Below are positions 18,562 to 25,880 of a DNA stretch of 64,000 nt, one piece after another; within the stretch, counting starts at the first letter, position 1, and each line of letters begins with the position of its first letter. Made by a program: the position numbers and the translations under genes. This DNA comes from Acidobacteriota bacterium (GTDB lineage Bacteria; Acidobacteriota; Blastocatellia; Chloracidobacteriales; JADJPF01). The stretch covers positions 17,143-81,142 of the forward strand of contig JACQZQ010000071.1 of assembly GCA_016213785.1 (NCBI GenBank). The letters are read 5' to 3'. Under the pieces are notes generated by a model. The model made no database searches. It was not told the DNA's origin and was given only the letters and a program-made list of their open reading frames with translations.

Positions 18562-18601
18562 AAAAGAAAAATAGGAATAGAAGGTTAGTTCTATTCCTAT
18601 T
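18562..18601 (-). terminator. Rho-independent terminator of the OmpH-like/sigma operon
   Basis: A perfect 13-bp stem AATAGGAATAGAA (18570-18582) with TTCTATTCCTATT (18589-18601), loop of 6, is followed on the minus strand by TTTTCTTTT. It lies 36 bases after the stop of the 18637 gene. Confidence 0.85.
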
Positions 18602-18636
18602 AGGTAAGATGCTTTAGATTCTAAAAAATTTAAAAA

Positions 18637-19233
18637 CTATTTTTCAAGACTATGAAGATTGTAGTCCTTTATAAAATCCTCTGTAATATTATTTGAATCA
18701 TCATAAAAAATTAGGTTATTTGAGTCAGGTAAGCTAAAAACAGCGATAATTCCCTTTTGTTTTGCATAAACTTGTAAGCTCTTGAAAACTTTATCTCTTA
18801 TAGGCGCTAAATATTGTTCTAAACGTGCCTGAGAAGATTGTTTATAGTATTCTGCCTTAATGTCTAAATTTTTTTTAAGTGTTTGAAATAAATTAAGTTT
18901 ATCTCTATAAATTTTTTCATTTAAGGCATTAGACTTTAACTCTTCTTGCAATTTAACTAATTGCTCGTCTAAATTTTTTAACTCATTAAAGCTTGCTTGG
19001 AATTCTTGTTGTACTTTGTCATATTGTTTTTTTATCTCTAAAATGTTTGTATCAAGCGTTTGTAAGTCTATAAATGCTACTTTACCTTCAACAAGTGCTT
19101 TATTTGATTTATCAGGCTTATCAGGTTTATTTTGGCTTATAAGTGGCTGGTTTAAGCCAGAAGAGTTTTGGGAAAAACTAGTACTAGTAAAACCTAGTAC
19201 TAATACTAAAGCAAATAGAAAAAGCTTTATCAT
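18637..19233 (-). CDS. OmpH/Skp-family periplasmic chaperone-like protein
   Basis: 198 residues. A signal peptide (IKLFLFALVLVLGFTSTSFSQ, residues 2-22) is followed by KVAFIDLQTLD, which matches the conserved start of OmpH/Skp proteins (usually KIGYVDxQ), and a long charged coiled coil (about 65-150) of the kind that forms Skp tentacles. The C-terminal AKQKGIIAVFSLPDSNNLIFYDDSNNITEDFI fits the family's closing strand. Skp captures unfolded outer-membrane proteins. It lies behind an ECF sigma and putative anti-sigma gene, consistent with envelope-stress control, and ends at a terminator. Confidence 0.82.
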   Translation of the reverse strand: MIKLFLFALVLVLGFTSTSFSQNSSGLNQPLISQNKPDKPDKSNKALVEGKVAFIDLQTLDTNILEIKKQYDKVQQEFQASFNELKNLDEQLVKLQEELKSNALNEKIYRDKLNLFQTLKKNLDIKAEYYKQSSQARLEQYLAPIRDKVFKSLQVYAKQKGIIAVFSLPDSNNLIFYDDSNNITEDFIKDYNLHSLEK

Positions 19234-19299
19234 TAAGACCTCCTTTATAGATCATTTGTTTAAAGGATATTAAATTGATTTCTTAATTATTAAAAGTGA

Positions 19300-20115
19300 C
19301 TATTGAACTGACTTATTATTTATATTTAGTATTAACTTAACTGGATATTTTTCTATATTAGATATTGATAAAGGAACATAATAATTATAATTTTCCATTA
19401 CTGGAAAAACTAAGTTATTATTACAATTAGCCTGTTTATTTAGGCTTATATGGGGATGGTATTTAGAAGGTTTTTTATAATTAGATTCTAGTTCATCTAG
19501 ACTTAGAGTTTGTTCTAACCAGCTATTAGAGAGTGGAACAAGCTGCTTTTCAAAATTAGAAGCTAATAAATATGGCCTTTGTAACCTAAATACATTACTA
19601 GAATCAGTTTGTATATTATTTTTGCTTTTATTAGAATTTGATTTTCTTAGTTGAGAATAGTTTTTTTTATTTTTAGTTATTGTAATAATTTCTTTACTAA
19701 TATGTTTAGAAATAATATTTCTATTGTTAGAAAGCATATTATTATTTTCTTCAGAAATTTTAGTATACTGATTTTGGCGAGTTTCTATAATTTCTTTACT
19801 AATATAATTTATATTGTTATTAAGATTTGATGTTTGATTAGCTATAGAAAACCAAATAGTTATAAGAAATAATACTAATATACTTGCAGCTATTGGGAGA
19901 GGCACTTTAATAGAACTATGTATAAATTTATAAAAGAAGCTTTCCTTTTGCTTTTTATGAAAAGCGCTTAAAACCTTTTTGTCTAAAGCAGGCGATGGTT
20001 TAAGTGTTTTCCAAGAACTAAGAATAGTTTTTAACTCTTTTTCTTCTATATTTAAGCTATCAAGATTAGAAAAATTTTCACAATTATCTAAATTATTTTT
20101 GGCTTCTTTTCTCAT
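19300..20115 (-). CDS. Putative anti-sigma factor / membrane protein
   Basis: 271 residues with a charged N-terminal half (about 1-85) and one transmembrane helix at about 88-108 (LPIAASILVLFLITIWFSI), then an Asn/Ser-rich extracytoplasmic part. It starts 3 bases after the ECF sigma gene ends. Position, topology and a short cytoplasmic part all fit a cognate anti-sigma factor, but I see no zinc HxxxCxxC motif, so the role is inference from context. Confidence 0.68.
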   Translation of the reverse strand: MRKEAKNNLDNCENFSNLDSLNIEEKELKTILSSWKTLKPSPALDKKVLSAFHKKQKESFFYKFIHSSIKVPLPIAASILVLFLITIWFSIANQTSNLNNNINYISKEIIETRQNQYTKISEENNNMLSNNRNIISKHISKEIITITKNKKNYSQLRKSNSNKSKNNIQTDSSNVFRLQRPYLLASNFEKQLVPLSNSWLEQTLSLDELESNYKKPSKYHPHISLNKQANCNNNLVFPVMENYNYYVPLSISNIEKYPVKLILNINNKSVQ

Positions 20116-20118
20116 CTT

Positions 20119-20700
20119 TTATATCTTTCTTACTAAAGTGAACGGATTATTATTAGAATAATATTCAAGTAACAATTTACGTAAATTTTCCCTTCCTCTA
20201 TGAAGACGGGACTTAACTACTCCTATATTTGTTGTAGTTATTATTGCAATTTCTGAAAGACTTAATTCTTCATATTCTGTAAGTATTAAAACTTCTTTTT
20301 GATTAGAAGGTAATCGACTAAAAGCTTTTTCAATTACTAAAGAAAGCTCTTTATCTAATACTTGTTTTAACTCAAGTGCTGGAGAAAAATAATAATCTTC
20401 TTCAAAATCTGAGACTGATAATTCATAATTATGACTATTAAAACATTTAAGAGATAAATTTCTAGCTATAGAATAAATATAAGTAATAAAAGAGCTACGT
20501 TTAGAGTCAAACCGAGAAGGGTTTTTAATTAAAAATAAAAAACAGTCTTGGGTTACATCTTCTGCTTTTTCTATAGAATTTAGCATTCTATAAGAAAAGC
20601 TAAATACTCTATTTTTATAACGTTCATAAAGGGCTATAAATGCGGCTTCTTCCCCTTTAGAGGCTTTTTTAAGCAATACTTCATCTGATTGATAGAGCAC
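20119..20700 (-). CDS. ECF-type RNA polymerase sigma factor
   Basis: 193 residues. Region 2 (about 14-85: EEAAFIALYERYKNRVFSFSYRMLNSIEKAEDVTQDCFLFLI) and region 4 (about 130-180: LPSNQKEVLILTEYEELSLSEIAIITTTNIGVVKSRLHRGRENLRKLL) are clear, joined by a non-conserved linker. It is a RpoE-like alternative sigma factor that should direct RNA polymerase to a small regulon, possibly including its own operon with the downstream putative anti-sigma and OmpH-like genes. The -35/-10 of its own promoter could not be assigned. Confidence 0.93.
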   Translation of the reverse strand: MLYQSDEVLLKKASKGEEAAFIALYERYKNRVFSFSYRMLNSIEKAEDVTQDCFLFLIKNPSRFDSKRSSFITYIYSIARNLSLKCFNSHNYELSVSDFEEDYYFSPALELKQVLDKELSLVIEKAFSRLPSNQKEVLILTEYEELSLSEIAIITTTNIGVVKSRLHRGRENLRKLLLEYYSNNNPFTLVRKI

Positions 20701-20832
20701 TTTTAAGATCCAATCTTAGGAGTTGTTTTCTATATAGAGTTATTACATTTGATTACAAAAAAGATACGCAAGAAAAAAAATTTTGCAGAAAAAAAATTTT
20801 ACCTACTTAATAAAATCTTATGAATGACTTGC

Positions 20833-20880
20833 TTGACATTTGAGTATGCTTGACTTAATTTTGCCGTTTACACATATCTA
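20833..20880 (+). promoter_or_regulatory. Possible sigma-70-type promoter for sucC
   Basis: TTGACA at 20833-20838 and TTGACT at 20850-20855 are two good -35 boxes 110 and 93 bases before sucC; -10 candidates (TAATTT, 17 bases after the first, and CATATC/ATATCT after the second) are weak. Offered as a candidate only. Confidence 0.3.
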
Positions 20881-20945
20881 TTTCTAAAACTTAATATTTC
20901 TAAAACTTCTTAAAATCTTAATATAAAAATCAAGGGGATTTACTA

Positions 20946-22106
20946 ATGAAAATTCATGAATATCAAGCAAAAGCATTATTAGCTAAATATGGTGTAAAAG
21001 TACCAAAAAGCAAAATGGTTCGTAACTCGTCAGATGTGGCAAGTATTGTTAAAGAATTAGGTCTTCCTGTTGTTGTAAAAGCTCAAATTCATGCAGGAGG
21101 ACGTGGTAAAGGCGGAGGTGTTAAATTAGCCCGTAGTTTAGAAGAAGCTGAAAATTTAGCTAGTCAAATGCTAGGGATGAAATTAGTAACCCATCAAACC
21201 GGGCCAGAAGGTAGAGAAGTTCAAACCCTACTTATTGAAGAAGGGTTAAAAATTAAACAGGAGTTCTACTTAAGCGTAGTCTTAGATCGCGTTACTTCTC
21301 AAATAGTTTTTATGGCCTCTAAAGCAGGCGGTATGGATATAGAAGAAGTTGCTGCACATAGCCCTGAAGCAATTCTTAAGGAATATATTGATCCAGCCGT
21401 TGGAATGCAGGCTTTTCAAGCTCGTAAAATAGCTTTTGGCTTAGGTCTTTCTGCTGAGCTAGTTTCTTTAGCAACCAAATTTATTTTATCTCTTTATAGA
21501 GCTTTTGTAGAGCTTGATGCATCACTTTTAGAAATAAATCCATTTTTACTTACTGAAGATGGAGAACTTTATGCTTTAGATGCTAAAGTAAATTTTGATG
21601 ATAATGCACTATATCGTCATAAGGATTTTGCAGAACTTAGAGACTTAAACGAAGAGGAACCTTTAGAAATAGAGGCTTCAAAATATGACCTTAACTATAT
21701 AAAACTAGATGGCACAATAGGTTGTATGGTAAATGGAGCAGGGCTAGCAATGGCTACTATGGATATTATTAAACTTGCTGGTGGAGAGCCTGCTAACTTT
21801 TTAGATGTTGGTGGTGGTGCTTCTCAAGCAAGAGTAGAAAACGCTTTTCGTATCCTTTTGGCTGATAAAAAAGTTCGTGCAGTTTTAATTAATATTTTTG
21901 GTGGAATTGTACGCTGTGATATGGTTGCTGCTGGAGTTATTGCAGCCGCAAAAAACCTTGGCATAGAAATTCCTGTTGTTGTTAGACTTGAAGGAACAAA
22001 CGTAGAACGTGCCCGCGAACTACTTAATGAATCAGGACTTAATTTTACTACTGCCGCAGGTATGAAAGATGCCGCCGAAAAAGTAGTAGCTCTTGCAGGT
22101 CAATAA
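20946..22106 (+). CDS. sucC: Succinyl-CoA synthetase (ADP-forming) beta subunit
   Basis: 386 residues, normal length. The ATP-grasp N-terminus reads [20 protein letters not shown], with [23 protein letters not shown] for nucleotide and phosphate contact, then [11 protein letters not shown] and the C-terminal [39 protein letters not shown]. The beta subunit with SucD makes succinate and ATP from succinyl-CoA in the TCA cycle. SucD is not next to it: a terminator follows at once, so the alpha subunit must be encoded elsewhere. GGGG precedes the ATG. Confidence 0.95.
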   Translation: MKIHEYQAKALLAKYGVKVPKSKMVRNSSDVASIVKELGLPVVVKAQIHAGGRGKGGGVKLARSLEEAENLASQMLGMKLVTHQTGPEGREVQTLLIEEGLKIKQEFYLSVVLDRVTSQIVFMASKAGGMDIEEVAAHSPEAILKEYIDPAVGMQAFQARKIAFGLGLSAELVSLATKFILSLYRAFVELDASLLEINPFLLTEDGELYALDAKVNFDDNALYRHKDFAELRDLNEEEPLEIEASKYDLNYIKLDGTIGCMVNGAGLAMATMDIIKLAGGEPANFLDVGGGASQARVENAFRILLADKKVRAVLINIFGGIVRCDMVAAGVIAAAKNLGIEIPVVVRLEGTNVERARELLNESGLNFTTAAGMKDAAEKVVALAGQ

Positions 22107-22136
22107 TTAATATAAGTAAGAGTTTTACTTATTATC

Positions 22137-22175
22137 AAAAGCGTGTAACTAAAGGGGATTACACGCTTTTTTTCT
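22137..22175 (+). terminator. Rho-independent terminator of sucC
   Basis: AAAAGCGTGTAA (22137-22148) pairs with TTACACGCTTTT (22159-22170), loop of 10, followed by a T-run continuing to 22173. This is a textbook intrinsic terminator 31 bases after the sucC stop. Confidence 0.93.
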
Positions 22176-22620
22176 TTTAATTAGGCAACCAGTAAATCCA
22201 TTTTTCCAAGTTTAAATCCATTTTTTTGTTAAAAAAATATTTACCTATGAAAAGATAGCTATAATAAAAAGTTAGTTAATTAATTTATAATTAACTAATT
22301 AACTCTCAAACTAAAAATAATTTTGTACTGGCATTGTAGTTGCATTGATGGCAAAACAATACAAACTAAAAATAGACATTATCGGAATAAGTATTTTGCT
22401 ATTGATTTATAAGGACTTAAAAAAGATTTCTAGTATTTCCGATAATGTCTAAGTGTTAATACTTGTACAATTTAATCTATAGGGCTTTTGCCATGTTAAT
22501 TACAACCATCTAAACACACAAATAACCGCTTCATAATTTCTAAATAAAACCAACAAACTTATTCTTTATATCTTATTAATTTTTATTAATTCTTATTAAG
22601 AAAAATAAGGCTAAACTCCT
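22176..22620. other. Long spacer with an inverted-repeat element
   Basis: About 445 bases between the sucC terminator and the next gene, without a credible ORF. It holds an imperfect AT-only palindrome (22271-22304) and the 14-bp inverted repeat listed separately. The sequence after 22450 carries no recognisable motif. Confidence 0.6.
22374..22450. repeat. 14-bp perfect inverted repeat, arms 49 bases apart
   Basis: Left arm AGACATTATCGGAA (22374-22387), right arm TTCCGATAATGTCT (22437-22450). The 49 bases between are AT-rich and carry no ORF. This could be ends of a small non-autonomous mobile element, a recombinase site pair, or a long-range RNA stem. No clear target-site duplication is visible at the flanks. 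Confidence 0.8.
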
Positions 22621-23523
22621 ATGTCTACAGTAAATCCTGCAATTAATGGTGCAAAAGCTACTCTAGCTAACCTATTTAAGACTTATAGACGACAAATACT
22701 AGGCACATATTTTTTATTTAATTTAGAAAATTTGCTAGCCCTTACACAACCTCTTGCCTTAGGCTTAGCTATCAATAGTCTGCTATCTCAGACCTATTGG
22801 GGAATAACTATTTTGGCTATTCAGCACTTATCTCACCTTTTAATTAGTTCCTTACGTCAAGCCTATGATAGTAGAATCTTTACTAGAATTTACACTGATT
22901 TGGTTACTCAAGTAGTGGTAGGGCAAAGAAAACAAGATATTTCTGTATCAAAAGTTGTTGCTAGATCTGCTTTGTCTAGAGAGTTTGTAGACTTTTTTGA
23001 GCATAATATCCCAATGATAGTCCGATCCTTATATTCTATTATTGGTTCTTTATTAATGCTATTTTATTATGACTCAGTATTAGTCTTATATTGTTTGCTT
23101 TTAGTAATACCTGCAAGTATTGTAAATTACTTTTATAGCCAAAAAACTTATCTTCTTAATGGAAAACTAAATGATCAGATTGAAAAAGAAGTCATAGTTA
23201 TTGAAGAAGGTGTTTTTACAAATATTCAAGACCATTATAGAGCAATTTCTAAATGGAAAATAAAATTGTCTGATCTAGGGGCTGTTAACTTTAGTTTAAT
23301 GGAGTTATTTATACTTAGTCTTTTTATAGCTTCATTAATACGCTACTGCCATATACCTAATGTTTCAACAGGAGATATATTTGCTACTTTTAATTATGTG
23401 ATAACATTTGTTACTGGTTTAGACACAGTTCCTTTACTTGTTCAACAAATTACTAGATTATTGGATATAGGTCAAAGAATACAACTTCTTAATGATTTTG
23501 ACCCTACTAACTCAGAACAATAA
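22621..23523 (+). CDS. ABC-type exporter transmembrane domain protein without ATPase domain
   Basis: 300 residues. It resembles the six-helix membrane domain of type IV ABC exporters: helices around 35-60, 65-80, 135-155 (YSIIGSLLMLFYYDSVLVLYC), 157-172, 220-240 and 255-275 can be seen. The chain ends (LLNDFDPTNSEQ) right where an exporter would join its nucleotide-binding domain, so no Walker motifs follow. Stand-alone proteins of this kind are known but uncharacterised. The frame shows no frameshift, so it is probably not a truncated remnant. The first gene of the stretch holding two oxygenases and a small peptide gene. Confidence 0.78.
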   Translation: MSTVNPAINGAKATLANLFKTYRRQILGTYFLFNLENLLALTQPLALGLAINSLLSQTYWGITILAIQHLSHLLISSLRQAYDSRIFTRIYTDLVTQVVVGQRKQDISVSKVVARSALSREFVDFFEHNIPMIVRSLYSIIGSLLMLFYYDSVLVLYCLLLVIPASIVNYFYSQKTYLLNGKLNDQIEKEVIVIEEGVFTNIQDHYRAISKWKIKLSDLGAVNFSLMELFILSLFIASLIRYCHIPNVSTGDIFATFNYVITFVTGLDTVPLLVQQITRLLDIGQRIQLLNDFDPTNSEQ

Positions 23524-23597
23524 AAACGGCATAGCAATAGAGGCATAATAATAAGTATTTGGGTTGTTGAAGACCTTGATTGGCAATTATACTACAT

Positions 23598-24668
23598 ATG
23601 ACAAAGGACAAAAATATCCTTAATACTTTTAACTTAATTGAACTGGAAAAAGAAGGCTATTCTAAGCTTGAAATAGGCTTAGCCTTATGTATGATAGGTA
23701 ATTTTAATAGTGCCTCAGAATTTCTTTTAGCTCATTGTCATAAAAATCGATCTAGAAAACAATCAAATAAACTTGATTATTTAATACCTATTAAAACTAA
23801 TAAAGCAAGATTGCTTTATGATATTGAGCAGTTTTATTTCTTAAAAGAAAAGGGGTTGTTAAATTCAACTTGTGAGTGCTTAATTAAAGCTTATTTAGAT
23901 GTTTTAGCCTCTGCTCCAGAAAACTCTAGTGAAGGCGAATTTTTTAATGTTTCTAAAAATGCGCCTAAAGAATTCTTAGAAAACTATAATCAGCTAATTT
24001 ATTTTGATAAACCAACTACTGAATGTAAAAGAGCCATCAACCCTGAAATTGATTGGGCAAGAATTGATTTAGATTTTTGTGAGAACTCAAAAGACTTTGT
24101 TGTTTTAGATAATTTTCTTACAAAAGAAGCCCTTAATGAACTTTATAGGTTTTGTTTGCTATCTACTGTTTGGGAGCAAATAAACACAGTTAAAGACTTT
24201 TATGCCATTCTTTCTAATGGTTTGGCTTCTCCAATAATCTTCCAAATAGCTTATGAATTTCGTTGTGCTTTGGCTAATTTACTAGCTGAACTTTATTTAT
24301 TTGATGGTTGGGCAATTAAATACTGTGGAAAGGAAACAGAAGTCGGTATTCATGCTGATAGAGGAAAAATTACTCTCAATTTTTGGATTACTCCTGATAG
24401 TGCTAATTTAATACCAGGTACAGGAGGATTACGTATTTGGAATAGGCATCTTCCAAATACGTATTTTGAACAGTATGAGCAAGAAAAAAAAGCATTTATA
24501 GAAAAAGCCCTAAGGGCACCTGATATTAAATCAACTCTTGTTACTTATAAATGTAATCGGGCTATTATTTTTCGCTCAAGTTTAGCTCATGGAACAGAGC
24601 CATTTATGTTTTCTGATAATTATTCAGAACGTAGGATGAACATTACATTATTATTTGGCAAAATATAG
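23598..24668 (+). CDS. 2-oxoglutarate/Fe(II)-type oxygenase with N-terminal helical extension
   Basis: I take ATG 23598 as start; a TTG 18 bases earlier is also possible, neither having a good ribosome site. About 356 residues. The C-terminal domain (about 160-356) carries the double-stranded beta-helix metal motif HADRG (His and Asp near 252/254), GGLRIWN, the distal His in SSLAHGTEP (near 331) and an Arg after it (near 345), as in 2OG-Fe(II) dioxygenases that hydroxylate peptides or small molecules. The N-terminal 140 residues are helical, partly TPR-like (GLALCMIGNFNSASEFLLAHC). It precedes a small acidic peptide gene and a second such oxygenase. Confidence 0.75.
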   Translation: MTKDKNILNTFNLIELEKEGYSKLEIGLALCMIGNFNSASEFLLAHCHKNRSRKQSNKLDYLIPIKTNKARLLYDIEQFYFLKEKGLLNSTCECLIKAYLDVLASAPENSSEGEFFNVSKNAPKEFLENYNQLIYFDKPTTECKRAINPEIDWARIDLDFCENSKDFVVLDNFLTKEALNELYRFCLLSTVWEQINTVKDFYAILSNGLASPIIFQIAYEFRCALANLLAELYLFDGWAIKYCGKETEVGIHADRGKITLNFWITPDSANLIPGTGGLRIWNRHLPNTYFEQYEQEKKAFIEKALRAPDIKSTLVTYKCNRAIIFRSSLAHGTEPFMFSDNYSERRMNITLLFGKI

Positions 24669-24949
24669 TCAGCCCAAGACCCCCGTTTTATTTAAGAATA
24701 AGTATAAAATTTACTATTTTGTATCCTATAATATTAGCGTAATATTTTTTACTAGATTGCTTTTTACAACAGTGATTTGTTACCATTGCCATCGGCAGTT
24801 GGTTAGGTTGCTAAAGTAGTTTCTTAAATTACCTTACCTACTTTCATTTCGACAAATAATTTTCTAAGAAAATTATATTATTTGCGGCTTTTTTAAGCTG
24901 TGTACTAGTAGGATTTTCTTTAATCTTATTATTATAATTAATTTAACTT
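24669..24949 (+). promoter_or_regulatory. Structured leader upstream of the small peptide gene
   Basis: This 297-base spacer (to the peptide ATG) carries three secondary-structure elements: a GC-containing hairpin ACCATTGCC/GGCAGTTGGT at 24782-24803 with an ATC loop; AAAGTAG (24813-24819) complementary to CTACTTT (24837-24843); and CAAATAATTTTC paired with GAAA...ATTATTTG at 24853-24884, followed by CGGC and a T6 run (24889-24894). The last looks like an intrinsic terminator or attenuator. A TATAAT at 24933-24938 could be a -10. I match it to no riboswitch class. Confidence 0.5.
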
Positions 24950-24955
24950 AAGGAG
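24950..24955 (+). promoter_or_regulatory. Strong Shine-Dalgarno of the 46-codon peptide gene
   Basis: AAGGAG lies 10 bases before ATG 24966. Many genes here have poor ribosome sites, so this helps to support the small ORF. Confidence 0.8.
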
Positions 24956-24965
24956 AACAAATATT

Positions 24966-25106
24966 ATGCCAACCCCAAGAGGCGGAGTAGGATCAGAAAG
25001 ATCTGTAGATGATGCACCAAAAGATGTACAAGAATTAGCAGAAGACTTAGAATCAGCAGCAAAAGAACAAGAAGAGCAGTCAGACAGTAGTTCAGAAGAA
25101 AAATAG
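24966..25106 (+). CDS. Small acidic peptide (46 residues), possible oxygenase substrate
   Basis: ATG 24966 to TAG 25104-25106, 46 residues starting MPTPRGGVGSERSVDDAP, continuing as an acidic helical segment (about 17-38: KDVQELAEDLESAAKEQEEQ) and a Ser/Glu-rich end. No Cys, Trp, Phe, Tyr or His. It has the best ribosome site of the stretch, codon use like real genes here, a structured leader before and a 16-bp hairpin after. Placement between two 2OG-Fe(II)-type oxygenases suggests a precursor or partner peptide, with Pro, Asp and Arg as possible hydroxylation sites. It could equally be a small regulator. No family recognised. Confidence 0.68.
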   Translation: MPTPRGGVGSERSVDDAPKDVQELAEDLESAAKEQEEQSDSSSEEK

Positions 25107-25154
25107 ACCAATACATAAATTGATCTATACTCAAGTCTTTAGCAAAATTTCTTT

Positions 25155-25193
25155 ACAAGAAGATCCTAAGTACTATACTTAGAGTCTTCTTGT
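25155..25193 (+). terminator. Stable hairpin between peptide gene and second oxygenase
   Basis: ACAAGAAGA (25155-25163) pairs with TCTTCTTGT (25185-25193) and CTAAGTA (25166-25172) with TACTTAG (25176-25182), a 2x2 internal loop between and a CTA loop: 16 base pairs. No T-run follows and the next gene starts 15 bases on. Such hairpins between a precursor gene and downstream enzyme genes often lower expression of the latter. Confidence 0.75.
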
Positions 25194-25208
25194 AGGTATA
25201 TTAAATAG

Positions 25209-25832
25209 ATGTTAAGGAAAAAAAGTTTAATTTCACAAAAATACCAAAATACAAATTTATTAACTAAGGAAGAAAGAGATTTTATAAAAAGGGATTTTCC
25301 TTGGACACACTATGTTCTAGATGGTTTTATAGAAGAAAAACCATTTAAAAGAATGCAAAAAACCTTCTTATCTAAAAAACACAAATTCTTGATAAAAGAA
25401 AATGATCCCTATTTTGTACAATATGCACTTTTAAGATACCTTCCTCTTGCAAAAGTTTTTTATTCTTTAGAGTTCAAAAATTTGCTAGAAACATTTTCAG
25501 GCTTTTCTCTTTCTCTTAACACTTCAAATTATGTTCAAGTAAGATATATGAACATAGATTCGCCAGAACTCCCTATACATATAGATACTCTTGAAGGTAG
25601 GGCAATTATAGCAATTTATTATTTGTCTCCTAATTGGGTAGAAGATTCAGGTGGGGAACTTTGTCTTTATGATGAATTTGAAGAAAATATCCCTAAAACA
25701 ATTATTAAGCCTGTAGAAAATAGGCTGCTGTTTTTTTCCTCAAGTATTACTACTTGGCATAGTATCAAAAAAGTTAATAATTGGGAAAGATATAGTGTTT
25801 TAAGTACTTGGAATGTTAAAAAACTTAAATAA
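25209..25832 (+). CDS. 2-oxoglutarate/Fe(II)-type oxygenase (prolyl-hydroxylase-like)
   Basis: 207 residues, essentially one domain. The metal motif is HID (His124, Asp126: LPIHIDTLEGR), followed by the GGELCLYDEF strand, distal His184 (TTWHSIKKV) and Arg194 (WERYSVLSTWN) for 2-oxoglutarate. This complete HxD...H...R set and the small size fit prolyl-4-hydroxylase-like or 2OG-Fe(II) oxygenases that act on proteins, peptides or small molecules. The first residues are Lys-rich with a DFPWTHYVLDGFI block typical of this family. It follows the small peptide gene and converges with the giant kinase gene. Substrate not known. Confidence 0.82.
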   Translation: MLRKKSLISQKYQNTNLLTKEERDFIKRDFPWTHYVLDGFIEEKPFKRMQKTFLSKKHKFLIKENDPYFVQYALLRYLPLAKVFYSLEFKNLLETFSGFSLSLNTSNYVQVRYMNIDSPELPIHIDTLEGRAIIAIYYLSPNWVEDSGGELCLYDEFEENIPKTIIKPVENRLLFFSSSITTWHSIKKVNNWERYSVLSTWNVKKLK

Positions 25833-25880
25833 GAAATAATAGCTAAATATTGCTTGGAATATAGAAGTAATTTTTAGTAC

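Noticed and set aside
22271..22304. AT-only palindrome-like run in the spacer after sucC
   Set aside because: Imperfect and made only of A/T-rich words, so expected by chance in this composition.
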